Part shown: one piece after another, positions 34,397 through 43,629 of the stretch
Position numbering within the stretch: position 1 is the first letter of the stretch
Layout of the letters: every line of letters starts with the position of its first letter
NCBI RefSeq assembly: GCF_900156045.1
Contig: NZ_FTMX01000002.1
Span: forward strand, 434,001 to 498,000
Length of the DNA stretch: 64,000 nt
Source: Peribacillus simplex
GTDB lineage: Bacteria > Bacillota > Bacilli > Bacillales > DSM-1321
Direction: 5' to 3'
Position numbers and translations under genes: made by a program
Notes under the pieces: model-generated
Told to the model about the DNA's origin: nothing
Databases searched by the model: none
Seen by the model: the letters and a program-made list of their open reading frames with translations, nothing else

Positions 34397-35056
34397 TTGA
34401 AAATCCAAGATTTCAAAACATTTATGGAATTGCAGGCAATCCAGCAATTCACAAATGGCAGCATCACAAGTACAAATTCATCTCGATCCGTTTTCCAGGA
34501 CATGCTCTCGGAACTGGTTTCGGGTGATGCTCTTGAAAGCACTTCGCAGACATTGGGTTCCTTATTATCCAATGTTGAAGCGGAAACGAAATCCTTTCTT
34601 CAACCCGGCGGCCTAACATCCATGAACATCAACCCGATATCCACTGCCCATGCTAACAATCAAAGCAGCAGCGAAACCGCCAAAAACTATGATCACATCA
34701 TCAGCCAGGCGGCCAGTTTATATAATCTCCCGGAAAAACTGATTAAGTCTGTCATTAAACAAGAATCGAACTTCAACCCTGAAACCACCAGTTATGCGGG
34801 TGCTACTGGCCTTATGCAGTTAATGCCAGCAACTGCAAAAAGCCTTGGGGTGGATGATGCAACCGATCCAGAACAAAACATCATGGGCGGGAGTAAATAT
34901 TTAAGTCAAATGATGGCACGATATGACGGGGACATCCAGGTTGCCCTTGCTGCTTATAATGCAGGGCCAGGAAACGTCGATAAATATAACGGCATTCCGC
35001 CCTTTAAAGAAACTCAGAATTATGTCCAAAAAGTTTATGGCACATTTTCAAGTTAA
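34397..35056 (+). CDS. yjbJ: Lytic transglycosylase, SLT domain (YjbJ)
   Basis: The 219-residue protein has a long N-terminal linker (residues 1-105, rich in Ser/Thr/Gln). An SLT domain follows with KQESNFNPETTSYAGATGLM, QLMPATAKSLG and ALAAYNAGPGNV; the glutamate in KQESNF is catalytic. It would cut peptidoglycan to anhydro-muropeptides. TTG at 34397 follows GGAGGTGG by eight bases; the GTG at 34388 overlaps that site. No clear signal peptide is present, as in B. subtilis YjbJ. Confidence 0.88.
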   Translation: MKIQDFKTFMELQAIQQFTNGSITSTNSSRSVFQDMLSELVSGDALESTSQTLGSLLSNVEAETKSFLQPGGLTSMNINPISTAHANNQSSSETAKNYDHIISQAASLYNLPEKLIKSVIKQESNFNPETTSYAGATGLMQLMPATAKSLGVDDATDPEQNIMGGSKYLSQMMARYDGDIQVALAAYNAGPGNVDKYNGIPPFKETQNYVQKVYGTFSS

Positions 35057-35062
35057 TGCAAG

Positions 35063-35098
35063 CTGACCCTGTTTATTTGTGACGGGTCAGTTTTTTTT
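35063..35098 (+). terminator. Terminator of yjbK-yjbJ
   Basis: CTGACCC pairs with GGGTCAG, followed by eight T. Confidence 0.9.
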
Positions 35099-35294
35099 GC
35101 ATGTATACATATGCTTCTTCCACGAACCCAAGAAACAAATGGGAAAGCCCCCCCAAAGGTGTAATTTCCGCTCATTCCCCTGTGTCATACTACAGATGTA
35201 AAATTTTCTTTAAGCTATATATTTGTTATATCAGTACGTCATTGATAAAATATGAATAAATATCAACCATCTTTCTTTAAAAGGAGTAATCAAC

Positions 35295-35699
35295 ATGATG
35301 CAAGGGAACCCTACACCATATGAATTGATTGGAGAAGGGCAATTACACAAATTAATTGATGTGTTTTACTCCAACGTTAGTCAGCACCCGGATCTGAAGC
35401 CAATATTCCCTGACGATTTAACTGAAACGGTCCGTAAGCAAAAACAATTTATGACTCAATATTTAGGCGGTCCCTCTTTATATACCGAAGAGCATGGCCA
35501 TCCTATGTTGCGGGCTCGACATATACCTTTTGAAATTACACCAGAACGTGCGAAAGCATGGCTCTCATGCATGTATCTAGCTATGGACGAAGTTGGCCTT
35601 GAGGGTGAGATTAGGGAGTTTTTCTATCACCGCCTCTATTTGACGGCACAGCATATGATCAATACATCCGGAACTGACGGGAAAGGAGAAGACAGTTGA
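35295..35699 (+). CDS. yjbI: Truncated haemoglobin (YjbI, group II)
   Basis: The 134-residue protein has PYELIGEGQLHKLIDVFYSN, then LGGPSLYTEEHGHPMLRARH. The histidine of ML-RARH is the proximal heme ligand and Tyr/Trp residues fill the distal pocket. Group II truncated globins bind oxygen tightly; YjbI may protect against protein hydroperoxides. The stop overlaps the start of spxH by four bases, showing tight coupling. The leader is AAAGGAGTAA. Confidence 0.93.
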   Translation: MMQGNPTPYELIGEGQLHKLIDVFYSNVSQHPDLKPIFPDDLTETVRKQKQFMTQYLGGPSLYTEEHGHPMLRARHIPFEITPERAKAWLSCMYLAMDEVGLEGEIREFFYHRLYLTAQHMINTSGTDGKGEDS

Positions 35700-36589
35700 G
35701 CGCACAAAAACCAGTTTTCAATATTTCCGATTGGATCAAGACGCAGCATTGCTATGATATAGGAAAAAAGCCAATTGAAATTTATGTTTTTGTTGATCCG
35801 CTTTGTCCCGAATGTTGGGGCTTAGAACCAATTATTAGGAAATTACAGATGGAATATGGCCAATTGTTCAGTTTACGCCATGTTTTAAGCGGTAAGATCG
35901 ATTCTCTTAATATGGGGAAAAATAAAAATTATGAAAACATTGCTCAAGTTTGGGAAAAGACAGCCAGCCGCTCGGGAATGTCCTGCGACGGGAGCCTTTG
36001 GTCTGAAAACCCAATCTCTTCTCCATATACAGCTTCCATCGCAATAAAAGCAGCTGAATTGCAGGGGCGTAAATTGGCCATTCGCTTTTTAAGGCAGCTT
36101 CAAGAATATGTATTTATAGGAAAAAAGGATATATCCAATATCGATGTCTTGACCGAATGTGCCAAAATGGTTGGATTGGATGTGGAGGAATTCCTTTATG
36201 ACATCAATTCTTCCAGTGCAGCCAAAGGCTTTCAATGTGACATGAAAATCACAAGCGAAATGGAAGTGACTGAAATACCTTCCCTTGTCTTTTTCAATCA
36301 AAATATTGAAGAAGAGGGAATAAAAGTTTCAGGTGTCTATTCTTACGAGGTATATGTTCAAATTTTAGAAGATATGCTCAATGGTCTTCCTGCCCCTGCA
36401 AAACCCCCCTCTCTCGAAGAATTTTTACGCTGTTTCAAACTAGTGGCCACAAAGGAAATTGAAACGGTTTATAATATGAATAAGAATAACGTCGAGTTGG
36501 AAATGAAAAAGCTTGTTTTAAAACAGTTGGCAGAGAAAATTCCTGCTAAATACGGAACGTTTTGGAGATATACAAAGAAGCAGTCATGA
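35696..36589 (+). CDS. spxH: ClpXP adaptor SpxH (YjbH), thioredoxin-like
   Basis: The 297-residue protein is a DsbA-like thioredoxin fold with FVDPLCPECWGLEPII (CxxC near residue 41) and a helical insert. It binds Spx and speeds its degradation by ClpXP; stress removes this control. TTG at 35696 overlaps the yjbI stop. The target gene spx lies 7 kb away at 43.6 kb, and mecA and clpB are also in the window. Confidence 0.93.
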   Translation: MSAQKPVFNISDWIKTQHCYDIGKKPIEIYVFVDPLCPECWGLEPIIRKLQMEYGQLFSLRHVLSGKIDSLNMGKNKNYENIAQVWEKTASRSGMSCDGSLWSENPISSPYTASIAIKAAELQGRKLAIRFLRQLQEYVFIGKKDISNIDVLTECAKMVGLDVEEFLYDINSSSAAKGFQCDMKITSEMEVTEIPSLVFFNQNIEEEGIKVSGVYSYEVYVQILEDMLNGLPAPAKPPSLEEFLRCFKLVATKEIETVYNMNKNNVELEMKKLVLKQLAEKIPAKYGTFWRYTKKQS

Positions 36590-36606
36590 ATTTGACTGCT
36601 TTTTTG
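36579..36606 (+). terminator. Terminator of yjbI-spxH
   Basis: AGCAGTC pairs with GACTGCT around the stop codon, followed by TTTTTT. Confidence 0.85.
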
Positions 36607-36620
36607 TTATATATGAAAAG

Positions 36621-36735
36621 GAAAAACCATGCAAATCAAAAGATAGCATGGTTTTTTTTATAAGAAAATAAGGGGATGGGAGAAATTTTTCACGATCAAA
36701 CAAAGGGGTATAAGTTTGTTTGTGATTCACTTCAC
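36621..36735 (-). ncRNA. roxS: RoxS/RsaE-type small RNA, copy A
   Basis: On the minus strand the 51-base block 36667-36717 carries TATACCCCTTTGTTTG and AAATTTCTCCCATCCCCTT. These are the C-rich motifs of RsaE/RoxS that pair with ribosome sites of metabolic mRNAs. A hairpin CCATGC/GCATGG with a T run ends it at about 36621. The length of about 115 bases and the place between yjbH and pepF agree with RoxS. The 5' end is estimated. RoxS is controlled by Rex and ResD, and matching sites lie upstream. Confidence 0.88.
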
Positions 36736-36737
36736 AA
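36720..36737 (-). promoter_or_regulatory. Rex-like operator at the 5' end of sRNA copy A
   Basis: TTGTGATTCACTTCACAA is an imperfect inverted repeat of the Rex type (TTGTGAA-n4-TTCACAA). Its position at the expected transcript start fits repression that NADH would relieve. Confidence 0.7.
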
Positions 36738-36786
36738 TAAATAATATAACAGATAACCTAGTTATGTTTCAACTATATGTGTAACA

Positions 36787-36805
36787 TTTCACAAATTGTT
36801 CACAA
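36787..36805 (-). promoter_or_regulatory. ResD-like direct repeats
   Basis: TTTCACAAATTGTTCACAA holds two TTCACAA boxes 11 bases apart. They lie upstream of the copy A promoter and resemble ResD sites. Confidence 0.5.
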
Positions 36806-36919
36806 TATATATTTTTCATTTTTCGCTTACGTTTCTGGTATATATAGCTAAATAAGAGCACCTTTTTATTTAAATCCATAAGTGTTTTTGAAATCTGATA
36901 AGCATGGGAAAGAATCTAA

Positions 36920-36937
36920 TTGTGAAATGTATCACAA
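36920..36937. promoter_or_regulatory. Second Rex-like operator
   Basis: TTGTGAAATGTATCACAA, a good inverted repeat, lies between the two sRNA genes. Confidence 0.6.
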
Positions 36938-37030
36938 AAAATATTAAATCATTTATTTTTATTTCCTAATCTTTCGTACAACCTTTGTTACAACCGGCAT
37001 CATTTTGTTCCTTTTACTTTTCATGCAAAT

Positions 37031-37150
37031 GAAAAACCCCGTCAAATCACGAAATTTGCTGGGGTTTTCATCTATTTATACGAATAAGGGGATAGGAGAA
37101 ATTTCACGACGAACAAACAAAGGGGTATATGTTTGGGATGTGATAACTTC
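37031..37150 (-). ncRNA. RoxS/RsaE-type small RNA, copy B
   Basis: The block 37082-37135 matches copy A (ATATACCCCTTTGTTTG and AAATTTCTCCTATCCCCTT on the minus strand). An AACCCC/GGGGTT terminator at about 37031-37067 ends it. Its upstream has a weaker TTTGTGCGCAACTTCACA element at about 37196. The C-rich motifs are nearly unchanged while loop sequences differ, so both copies look maintained. 5' end estimated. Confidence 0.82.
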
Positions 37151-37307
37151 TATATCTGTACTATAGCAGATTATATGCCTTAATTGCAAGAACTTTGTGC
37201 GCAACTTCACATTATTGTCATATTCTTAGAATACTGCTTATTTTAAAACATACTATCTAATAAAGCGCAGAAGAGCTTTTACTGCTGCCAGGTTGGAGGT
37301 GACCAAA

Positions 37308-37472
37308 TTGAAAGGCTTTATTCTACTCATACTCTTGATAGGGTCGCTATTTGTCCAGCTGCTCGGTATCATGAACCTCATTCCTCTGTATTTTACCTCC
37401 CCTATTTTATTTTTTGTTTTCTTCATAATTCTTCATAGCTTAAATCAGAGAAATCGTTTTAAAGGATTATGA
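37308..37472 (+). CDS. Small two-span membrane protein (54 residues)
   Basis: TTG at 37308 follows TTGGAGGTG at a good distance. The peptide is MKGFILLILLIGSLFVQLLG, a short loop, a second span (PILFFVFFIILHS) and a basic tail, RNRFKG. The strong leader and terminator at 37492 favour a real gene. No family known to me. Confidence 0.65.
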   Translation: MKGFILLILLIGSLFVQLLGIMNLIPLYFTSPILFFVFFIILHSLNQRNRFKGL

Positions 37473-37491
37473 CGGACATTCATATAAGTTA

Positions 37492-37520
37492 AAAAGGACC
37501 CGAAATGCTCGGGTCCTTTT
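37492..37520. terminator. Bidirectional terminator
   Basis: AAAAGGACCCGA pairs with TCGGGTCCTTTT. It ends pepF on the minus strand and the small membrane gene on the plus strand. Confidence 0.9.
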
Positions 37521-37526
37521 CACATC

Positions 37527-39344
37527 CTATTTATTCAAAAGCTCTTCCAACTCATTTAATTTTTCTTCGAATACATTCATGGCTTCTTGTACAGGTTCGG
37601 CTTTTGTCATATCGACGCCAGCCTTTTTGAGCACTTCAATCGGATAATCGGAACTTCCTGACTTCAAGAACTCCAGATACCTTTTGACAGCAGGCTCTCC
37701 TTCTTCAAGGATTTGCTTGCTCAATGCAGTTGCTGCACTGATTCCTGTTGCATATTGATAAACATAGTAATTATAGTAGAAGTGTGGAATACGCGCCCAT
37801 TCCAAACCGATTTCTTCATCAATGGTCACGTTCTCTCCAAAGTATTTCTTGTTCAGCTCATAATATTCCTTAGTAAGCATATCCGCTGTCAACGCTTCCC
37901 CATTTTGAGCTTTTAAATGAATCGTATGTTCAAACTCTGCAAACATCGTTTGCCGGAACAATGTGCCGCGGAAACCTTCCAGGTAATGATTCAATAAATA
38001 GATGCGTTTCTTTTCATCTTTGATTGAATTCAGTAAATAATCGTTCAACAGGTTTTCATTACAAGTCGATGCAACTTCCGCTACAAATATGGAATAATTT
38101 CCGTATGGATATGGCTGATATTTACGTGTATAGTAGCTATGGACCGAATGCCCAAACTCATGAACGAGCGTGAATAAGTTATTGACGTTATTTTGCCAGT
38201 TCATTAAAATATAAGGATTCGTCCCATATGTACCAGAAGAATAGGCACCGCTTCGTTTCCCTTTGTTTTCATGCACATCGACCCAACGGTTTTCAAATCC
38301 CTCTTTCAAAACGTTCAAATAGTCCTCCCCAAGCGGAGCAAGACCTTTAAGGACATAATCCTTGGCCTGGTCATATGTCACTTCCATCTTCACTTCTTTA
38401 ACAAGAGGGGTGAATAGATCATACATATGAAGTTCATCTAATTGCAGTACTTTTTTACGTAAATCAAGATAACGGTGCAGTAATGGCAAGTTGTCATTGA
38501 CCGTTTTAACGAGATTATCATATACGGTCTCCGGAATGTTATTATTACTTAACGCCGCTTGGCGTGCTGAATCATATTTTCTAACCGTGGCATTGAAGTT
38601 GTGGTTTTTCACTTCACCTGACAGGGTTGAAGCAAATGTATTACGGAACTCTCCATACTTGCTGTATACCCCTTTAAATGCCTCCTCACGTACACGGCGA
38701 TCTTCACTCTCAAGAAAACTGATATACCTTCCGTGAGTAATTTCCACTTCATTTCCCTCTTCATCCTTGATTGTCGGGAATTTCAAATCGGCATTGTTAA
38801 GCATACCGAAAGTATTGCCCGATGCATCAAGTACCTCTGATGCTTGCGCCAATAATTCTTCCTGCTCTGCAGATAAGATATGGGGTCTCTGAAGATTAAT
38901 TTCCTCTAAAGAATGTTTGTATAATTTCAGATCTTCTTTTTCTTCCAAAAACCCTTCCACTTTGTTTTCATCAATACTCAATAGTTCAGGAACCATATAT
39001 GAAAACGCAGCCGCTGCCTGGGCGTATAAAGCTTTTGCCCGATCCTCCATCCCTTGATAAAAAGGATTGGTTGTATCTTGATCATTGCGCATATGTGAAT
39101 AAGAATAAACTTTCCCTAGCTTCTCGAATACCTCATCTTGGAGTTGAAGGGCCGCAAATAATCTTTCTGCGCTTTCTCCCAACGTCCCTTTATGTGCCTC
39201 CGCTTTCTTGAGGTCTTCTTTTACCGCTTTGAAGGCAGCTTCCCAATCTTCCTCGGTTGCGAAGATATCTTCCAGTCTCCAAGTATCTTCAGGAGCTATT
39301 TCACTTCTTGAAGGTAATGTATTCGCTTTTGTTTCCTGTGCCAT
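37527..39344 (-). CDS. pepF: Oligoendopeptidase F (YjbG)
   Basis: The 605-residue zinc peptidase of the M3B family has its catalytic VHEFGHSVHSYYT (HExxH, about residue 375). CNENLLNDYLL and ARIPHFYYNYYVYQYATG are also typical. It cleaves short peptides in the cytoplasm. ATG at 39344 lies behind GGGGAGGAA, 12 codons inside the longest frame. It follows coiA in the direction of transcription, with a gap of 190 bases. Confidence 0.94.
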   Translation of the reverse strand: MAQETKANTLPSRSEIAPEDTWRLEDIFATEEDWEAAFKAVKEDLKKAEAHKGTLGESAERLFAALQLQDEVFEKLGKVYSYSHMRNDQDTTNPFYQGMEDRAKALYAQAAAAFSYMVPELLSIDENKVEGFLEEKEDLKLYKHSLEEINLQRPHILSAEQEELLAQASEVLDASGNTFGMLNNADLKFPTIKDEEGNEVEITHGRYISFLESEDRRVREEAFKGVYSKYGEFRNTFASTLSGEVKNHNFNATVRKYDSARQAALSNNNIPETVYDNLVKTVNDNLPLLHRYLDLRKKVLQLDELHMYDLFTPLVKEVKMEVTYDQAKDYVLKGLAPLGEDYLNVLKEGFENRWVDVHENKGKRSGAYSSGTYGTNPYILMNWQNNVNNLFTLVHEFGHSVHSYYTRKYQPYPYGNYSIFVAEVASTCNENLLNDYLLNSIKDEKKRIYLLNHYLEGFRGTLFRQTMFAEFEHTIHLKAQNGEALTADMLTKEYYELNKKYFGENVTIDEEIGLEWARIPHFYYNYYVYQYATGISAATALSKQILEEGEPAVKRYLEFLKSGSSDYPIEVLKKAGVDMTKAEPVQEAMNVFEEKLNELEELLNK

Positions 39345-39536
39345 AAAAAAATTCCTCCCCATCTTATAGAAACTTGCCATCGGGCTGACTCGTTAAACCG
39401 GATCGAACGCTGCAATACTTCATTCGGCGTTCATTCTTTCTTAAAGTTTTCTTAATTCCCAGTTCTTATTACTATTTCTCCATTAACAAAAATAATCCTG
39501 CCCTTTCATCTGAATTCAAGATAAATAGAGATGTTA

Positions 39537-40745
39537 TCACTGATTATACTGGATATTCCTCTTTTCCATCATCAATTTATGCTTATCATAGAAACTTTTT
39601 TCCAAAATTTGAGCTTGATCACTGGTGAAGGGAAGGGTAAATTCCCTTTCAACTATAAAAACCCCTTCTTTCAGCTTTGATAGATAACCAAATTGCTCCA
39701 AAAGCATGATATATTGACCTACAGGATACTCGATGGGTTTTTCATGAAGCAATGGCAACGGTCTGAACTTTATTTCCCCTTTTTTTGAACGCTTTCTAAA
39801 AACATGGACAATATCAGCGATAGAAATCTTTTCCCCTGTTCTTTTCTCATGAAACACATCCATGTATAACCATGCCTGCCATTCGATCGGGGCAGTTTCG
39901 ATCAACAGCATCCCCCTGACCGGAACACCCACTTCAATTGGAAGTGTCGCAGGTGAAATATGATGTAAATATAGCCCTTCGAAAAAAGGGTCGCATCTCC
40001 GTGCTGTTTTCACTCGATGGAGGGACCAGCCATTTCGTTTATATCTCCATACAGGCAGAAAAGGGAATCGAAAGCAGTTTTGGGGCAATGCCCGACTAGG
40101 GGGAAGGAGCTTTAAAGAAGCTGTTGTCAATTCGGCAAAGACGGTTCTGGGGGTAAAAGGAGTGAGGTTCTTCAATACTGATAAATGATCGGTTTCCGGG
40201 CAATACATCCAAAGGAAAGGATGATGGAAGCTGCCGGTGACGAAGAGCCAGTGGAAGCGGGATAAACTGAATTCATACAAACTTTTCCTTTTCAAGCTTT
40301 TTGCAGCGAGTATCCAAATTGGCTTGATGCCTATGCTTTGATAGGCTTTTGTCCTTTCCATGAATTCAACCTCGGTAATAACTGAGCATTGGAATTCTAT
40401 TGCGTAGCGATTACCTCCTATCACAGCTAAAATATCAGCCCTTTTCTTAATTTCGGGAAGGTAGGCTTCTAGATCCACTTGAAAACCATGTGATAAAAAC
40501 CACTGAAACAATTTTCTTTTTCCCATTAAATGATAGGCGGATTCCGGTTCTGAAGAAGCACGGCATGACGAACTATTTTTATGGGCGAAATGCGGGATCC
40601 TGACTTTTCCCGCTTTGATGGTCATTTCCACCTTGCAGCATGGACAGTAATATTCTGCTGACTTTCTCCATTCATCAATCACGTTTGCCGACATCTTTTC
40701 AGGGAGGGTAATCCATGTCCCATCCTTCTTTATCGCAGTTAGCAT
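39537..40745 (-). CDS. coiA: Competence protein CoiA (YjbF)
   Basis: The 402-residue protein has the CoiA start MLTAIKKDGTWITLPEK. A zinc-finger-like YCPCCKVEMTIKAGKVRIPHFAH follows, then a nuclease-like core: KKRADILAVIGGNRYAIEFQCS with D, E and Q. CoiA promotes recombination during DNA uptake in competence. ATG at 40745 follows GGAGGAG. Its regulator ComK's modulators mecA and comZ are also in the window. Confidence 0.9.
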   Translation of the reverse strand: MLTAIKKDGTWITLPEKMSANVIDEWRKSAEYYCPCCKVEMTIKAGKVRIPHFAHKNSSSCRASSEPESAYHLMGKRKLFQWFLSHGFQVDLEAYLPEIKKRADILAVIGGNRYAIEFQCSVITEVEFMERTKAYQSIGIKPIWILAAKSLKRKSLYEFSLSRFHWLFVTGSFHHPFLWMYCPETDHLSVLKNLTPFTPRTVFAELTTASLKLLPPSRALPQNCFRFPFLPVWRYKRNGWSLHRVKTARRCDPFFEGLYLHHISPATLPIEVGVPVRGMLLIETAPIEWQAWLYMDVFHEKRTGEKISIADIVHVFRKRSKKGEIKFRPLPLLHEKPIEYPVGQYIMLLEQFGYLSKLKEGVFIVEREFTLPFTSDQAQILEKSFYDKHKLMMEKRNIQYNQ

Positions 40746-40803
40746 ACATCTCCTCCTCATCCACTACATTCGCCTGCTTCGCTTAGGATTCCTTTTAATC
40801 CGT

Positions 40804-40827
40804 AAAAAAAAAATGCCTGATCGGCAT
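40804..40827 (-). terminator. Terminator of cls
   Basis: On the minus strand ATGCC-GATCA-GGCAT is followed by ten T. Confidence 0.75.
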
Positions 40828-40839
40828 AAGAGAAAGTAC

Positions 40840-42348
40840 CTAAAGAAGGGGCGAAAGCAATCGGCAAGTGGACTCCAAAACTTTCAAACCGAAATTCCGT
40901 TTGGAAAACGCATCAATCTCCACTTCTTGGGATACCTTTATATCTTCCAAAAAATCATTCACCAGCTGCTGAGTACTTTCCGTCCGGTAGAGAAAAGCAT
41001 TGACTTCGAAATTCAGGTGAAAGCTTCTCATATCCATATTGGTTGTCCCAATTGATGCCAGTTGGTCATCCACGATGATGATTTTACTATGCATGAAGCC
41101 TTCATTATATTGGAATATACGAGCTCCGGAAGCAAGCAATTCGGGAAAATAAGTTCTCGAAGCATGAAATACGATACGTTTATCGGGGTTCTTCGGGACG
41201 AGCAGCCTGACATCCAAACCACTTAAAGCGGCCACCTTCAATGCTTGTAAGATATCGTCATCAGGAATGAAATACGGGGAAGCTATCCAGACGGACTTTT
41301 CTGCTGAAGTGATCATCTTAAAAAAAATGCTTTTTATGATCGCCCACTCACTATCAGGCCCGCCGCCAATCAATTGAATTCCGCCATGCCCGTGATGATT
41401 CGGCAGTCCGGCCATGAGATATTCATCACTTAAAAAACTATTATTGGTGCTATAATACCAATCCTGCAAAAATATGAGCTGTAAAGTCCTGACCGCTTCC
41501 CCCTTTATGATAAGGTGCGTATCCCGCCAAGAACCGAACTTCCGATCTTGTCCCAAATATTCATCCCCAATATTGAGACCGCCGATGAAACCGACAGAGC
41601 CATCTATCACAATTATTTTACGATGGTTACGAAAGTTGAATTTATTATTTAATAAAGGGAGATGCAACGGACCAAAGGCCACCATTTCGGCTCCCGCATC
41701 CTTCAGTTCATCGATATAAGAGCGCGCTAATTTCCAAGAACCAACCGCATCATAGAGAAATCGGACCTCTACCCCTTCTTTTACTTTTTGTATCAAGATG
41801 TCTTTTAACAGTCCGCCAATGCGGTCATCCCTAACAATATAATATTCTAAATGAATATGATGTCTGGCTTTTTTTAATTCTTCGATGATATTGGAAAATG
41901 TCTCTTCACCATTCCTTAAAACCCGCGTTTCAGTCTGAAATGAAATAGGGCTATTCCCTAGCCTATTTGCAAGAGTGATTAACTGCTGAGGGTTCTCGCC
42001 CATTGCCTTAATTCGTTCATTATAATCCGATTCGACGCTTATTTTCACGAACCTCTGTTTGTCCAAAAAGTACTTCTTGCGAAATATTCTCTCTTTCCGA
42101 AAATTACGGCCAAACAAAAAGTAAAAAATGAAACCGATGAATGGGAAAGCTCCAAAAATAACAAGCCATGTTATAGTCTGGATGGGATCTCGGTTTTCCA
42201 TAAAAATGTTGAATCCAACTATCACCAAGAAAAGGGTCAATATAAGGCTAGAATAAAAAAACAGCCCGCCATCGACGCCATTTATTAGAAAATGCCAAGT
42301 ACTGACCAACAAGAGAATAAGCAGACCGACGCCAACTATATTCTTCAC
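40840..42348 (-). CDS. cls: Cardiolipin synthase
   Basis: The 502-residue protein has two N-terminal membrane helices. Two HKD motifs follow: NHRKIIVIDGSVGFIGG (about 230) and MHSKIIIVDDQLASIGT (about 400). They are the two halves of the phospholipase D-like active site. It joins two phosphatidylglycerol molecules to cardiolipin in the membrane. It sits between mecA and coiA, an insertion relative to the B. subtilis order. Confidence 0.94.
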   Translation of the reverse strand: MKNIVGVGLLILLLVSTWHFLINGVDGGLFFYSSLILTLFLVIVGFNIFMENRDPIQTITWLVIFGAFPFIGFIFYFLFGRNFRKERIFRKKYFLDKQRFVKISVESDYNERIKAMGENPQQLITLANRLGNSPISFQTETRVLRNGEETFSNIIEELKKARHHIHLEYYIVRDDRIGGLLKDILIQKVKEGVEVRFLYDAVGSWKLARSYIDELKDAGAEMVAFGPLHLPLLNNKFNFRNHRKIIVIDGSVGFIGGLNIGDEYLGQDRKFGSWRDTHLIIKGEAVRTLQLIFLQDWYYSTNNSFLSDEYLMAGLPNHHGHGGIQLIGGGPDSEWAIIKSIFFKMITSAEKSVWIASPYFIPDDDILQALKVAALSGLDVRLLVPKNPDKRIVFHASRTYFPELLASGARIFQYNEGFMHSKIIIVDDQLASIGTTNMDMRSFHLNFEVNAFLYRTESTQQLVNDFLEDIKVSQEVEIDAFSKRNFGLKVLESTCRLLSPLL

Positions 42349-42430
42349 CTAGACTACCTCCAATTAACAAACACAGGCATATTTATAAAACCTCCATACT
42401 AAGGCAAAAAACATTTATTCTTGGACGAAA

Positions 42431-42456
42431 AGGCCGATTTCTACTGAAATCGGCCT
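42431..42456 (-). terminator. Terminator of mecA
   Basis: AGGCCGATTTC pairs with GAAATCGGCCT; TTTTC follows on the minus strand. Confidence 0.85.
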
Positions 42457-42463
42457 CAACAGT

Positions 42464-43132
42464 CTATGCGAAATATTTATCGACCGTTGTGAATACATCA
42501 TTTTCGATGACTATTTTCCCGTACTCTTCAAGCATGTGCACCGTTATAGGAGACTCTTGACTATATTCCAATAAAAGACTTAAAACATTATCGATTTCTT
42601 CCTCATCAATCTCCGCCTCGGAAAATTCGATATAAAGATAATATTTATTCTGATAAACATAAAGTTTTGTCGTCCATTCATCCAAGCCATGACGCTTGCT
42701 TAATGAAATGACATCTTCAAAATCCTCGAAAGTCGTGATGAATTCAATCATACCATCTTCAAATGTCATGCCGCTTTCTTCATCTTTACCATGAAAATGT
42801 TGATCAAGAAGCGTATCCATCTTGTCTGATACATTCAAATCCCTTAACTTTTCATCTGAAAGAGGCAGCTCGAGTTTCTGACCATCTTTGGCAAGCTGGG
42901 CTTTTGTGACCAAAACTTCCAAGCCTTTTTCAAGGGCTTGAACTTGAATCCATAAGGGTCCTTCAATCATGAATTCTTCTTCTTGATGCACTTCATCCAT
43001 CATTTCCCAAAAAAGTTCCTCACTTCGCTCGCGGCTGTACCAAATTTCCTCGCGATCAAAGCCTCTTTCCTCAATATCTATATAGGAAATATAAAATTTA
43101 ACTGTATCGTCATTAATGCGTTCGATTTCCAT
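42464..43132 (-). CDS. mecA: Adaptor protein MecA
   Basis: The 222-residue acidic protein starts MEIERINDDTVKFYISYIDI and ends in the typical C-terminal domain with YLYIEFSEAEIDEEEIDNVLS. MecA brings ComK and ComS to ClpCP and helps ClpC assemble. Its start has AGGGGAATC, weak but at the right place. The gene follows spx in the conserved order. Confidence 0.94.
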   Translation of the reverse strand: MEIERINDDTVKFYISYIDIEERGFDREEIWYSRERSEELFWEMMDEVHQEEEFMIEGPLWIQVQALEKGLEVLVTKAQLAKDGQKLELPLSDEKLRDLNVSDKMDTLLDQHFHGKDEESGMTFEDGMIEFITTFEDFEDVISLSKRHGLDEWTTKLYVYQNKYYLYIEFSEAEIDEEEIDNVLSLLLEYSQESPITVHMLEEYGKIVIENDVFTTVDKYFA

Positions 43133-43591
43133 GATTCCCCTCTCCCTTCCTTTCTCATTTTGAAGGGATAATAACCCCCAAGCGAAAATTGCTCTTAAAA
43201 GCTCTTTACCCGTAAGTGAATACTGTAAATCATGATAGTCAATAAAACAGACTATTTTACATCATTTTATGACAAAACCTTGAAGAAGGGAAATAAAAAA
43301 CATTACTTATCTAAAAAACAATTGTTTGCCTAATATTCCATTCATTCTATAAAATAATTCATCCTGATGCAACCATCATAATGCTTGATTCAATTTTAAT
43401 CTTACTGCCATTAATGCCTTATTATATACACAGCATGATAAGCTGCATCCTTTATTTATTCTCTAAATGATGACCGATTCAAGGGACCTGCTGCCAAGCG
43501 GAAACGTCGTCTGCGGTCGCCTAAGGATTCTTTTATGTTTCCCTTCATCAAGATAAAAAAATCAGTGAAAAATCGTTATGTATAAAGAAAA
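43133..43591. other. Long spacer between spx and mecA
   Basis: This is mecA promoter territory. It includes CTGCCAAGCGGAAACGTCGT and similar GC-rich debris around 43485-43525, unlike the AT-rich surroundings. No gene was seen. Confidence 0.4.
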
Positions 43592-43617
43592 AGCCCTGCA
43601 CATTTCCTGGCAGAGCT
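43592..43617 (-). terminator. Terminator of spx
   Basis: AGCTCTGC pairs with GCAGGGCT, followed by TTTTTC on the minus strand. Confidence 0.8.
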
Positions 43618-43629
43618 TGAAAGACCTTA

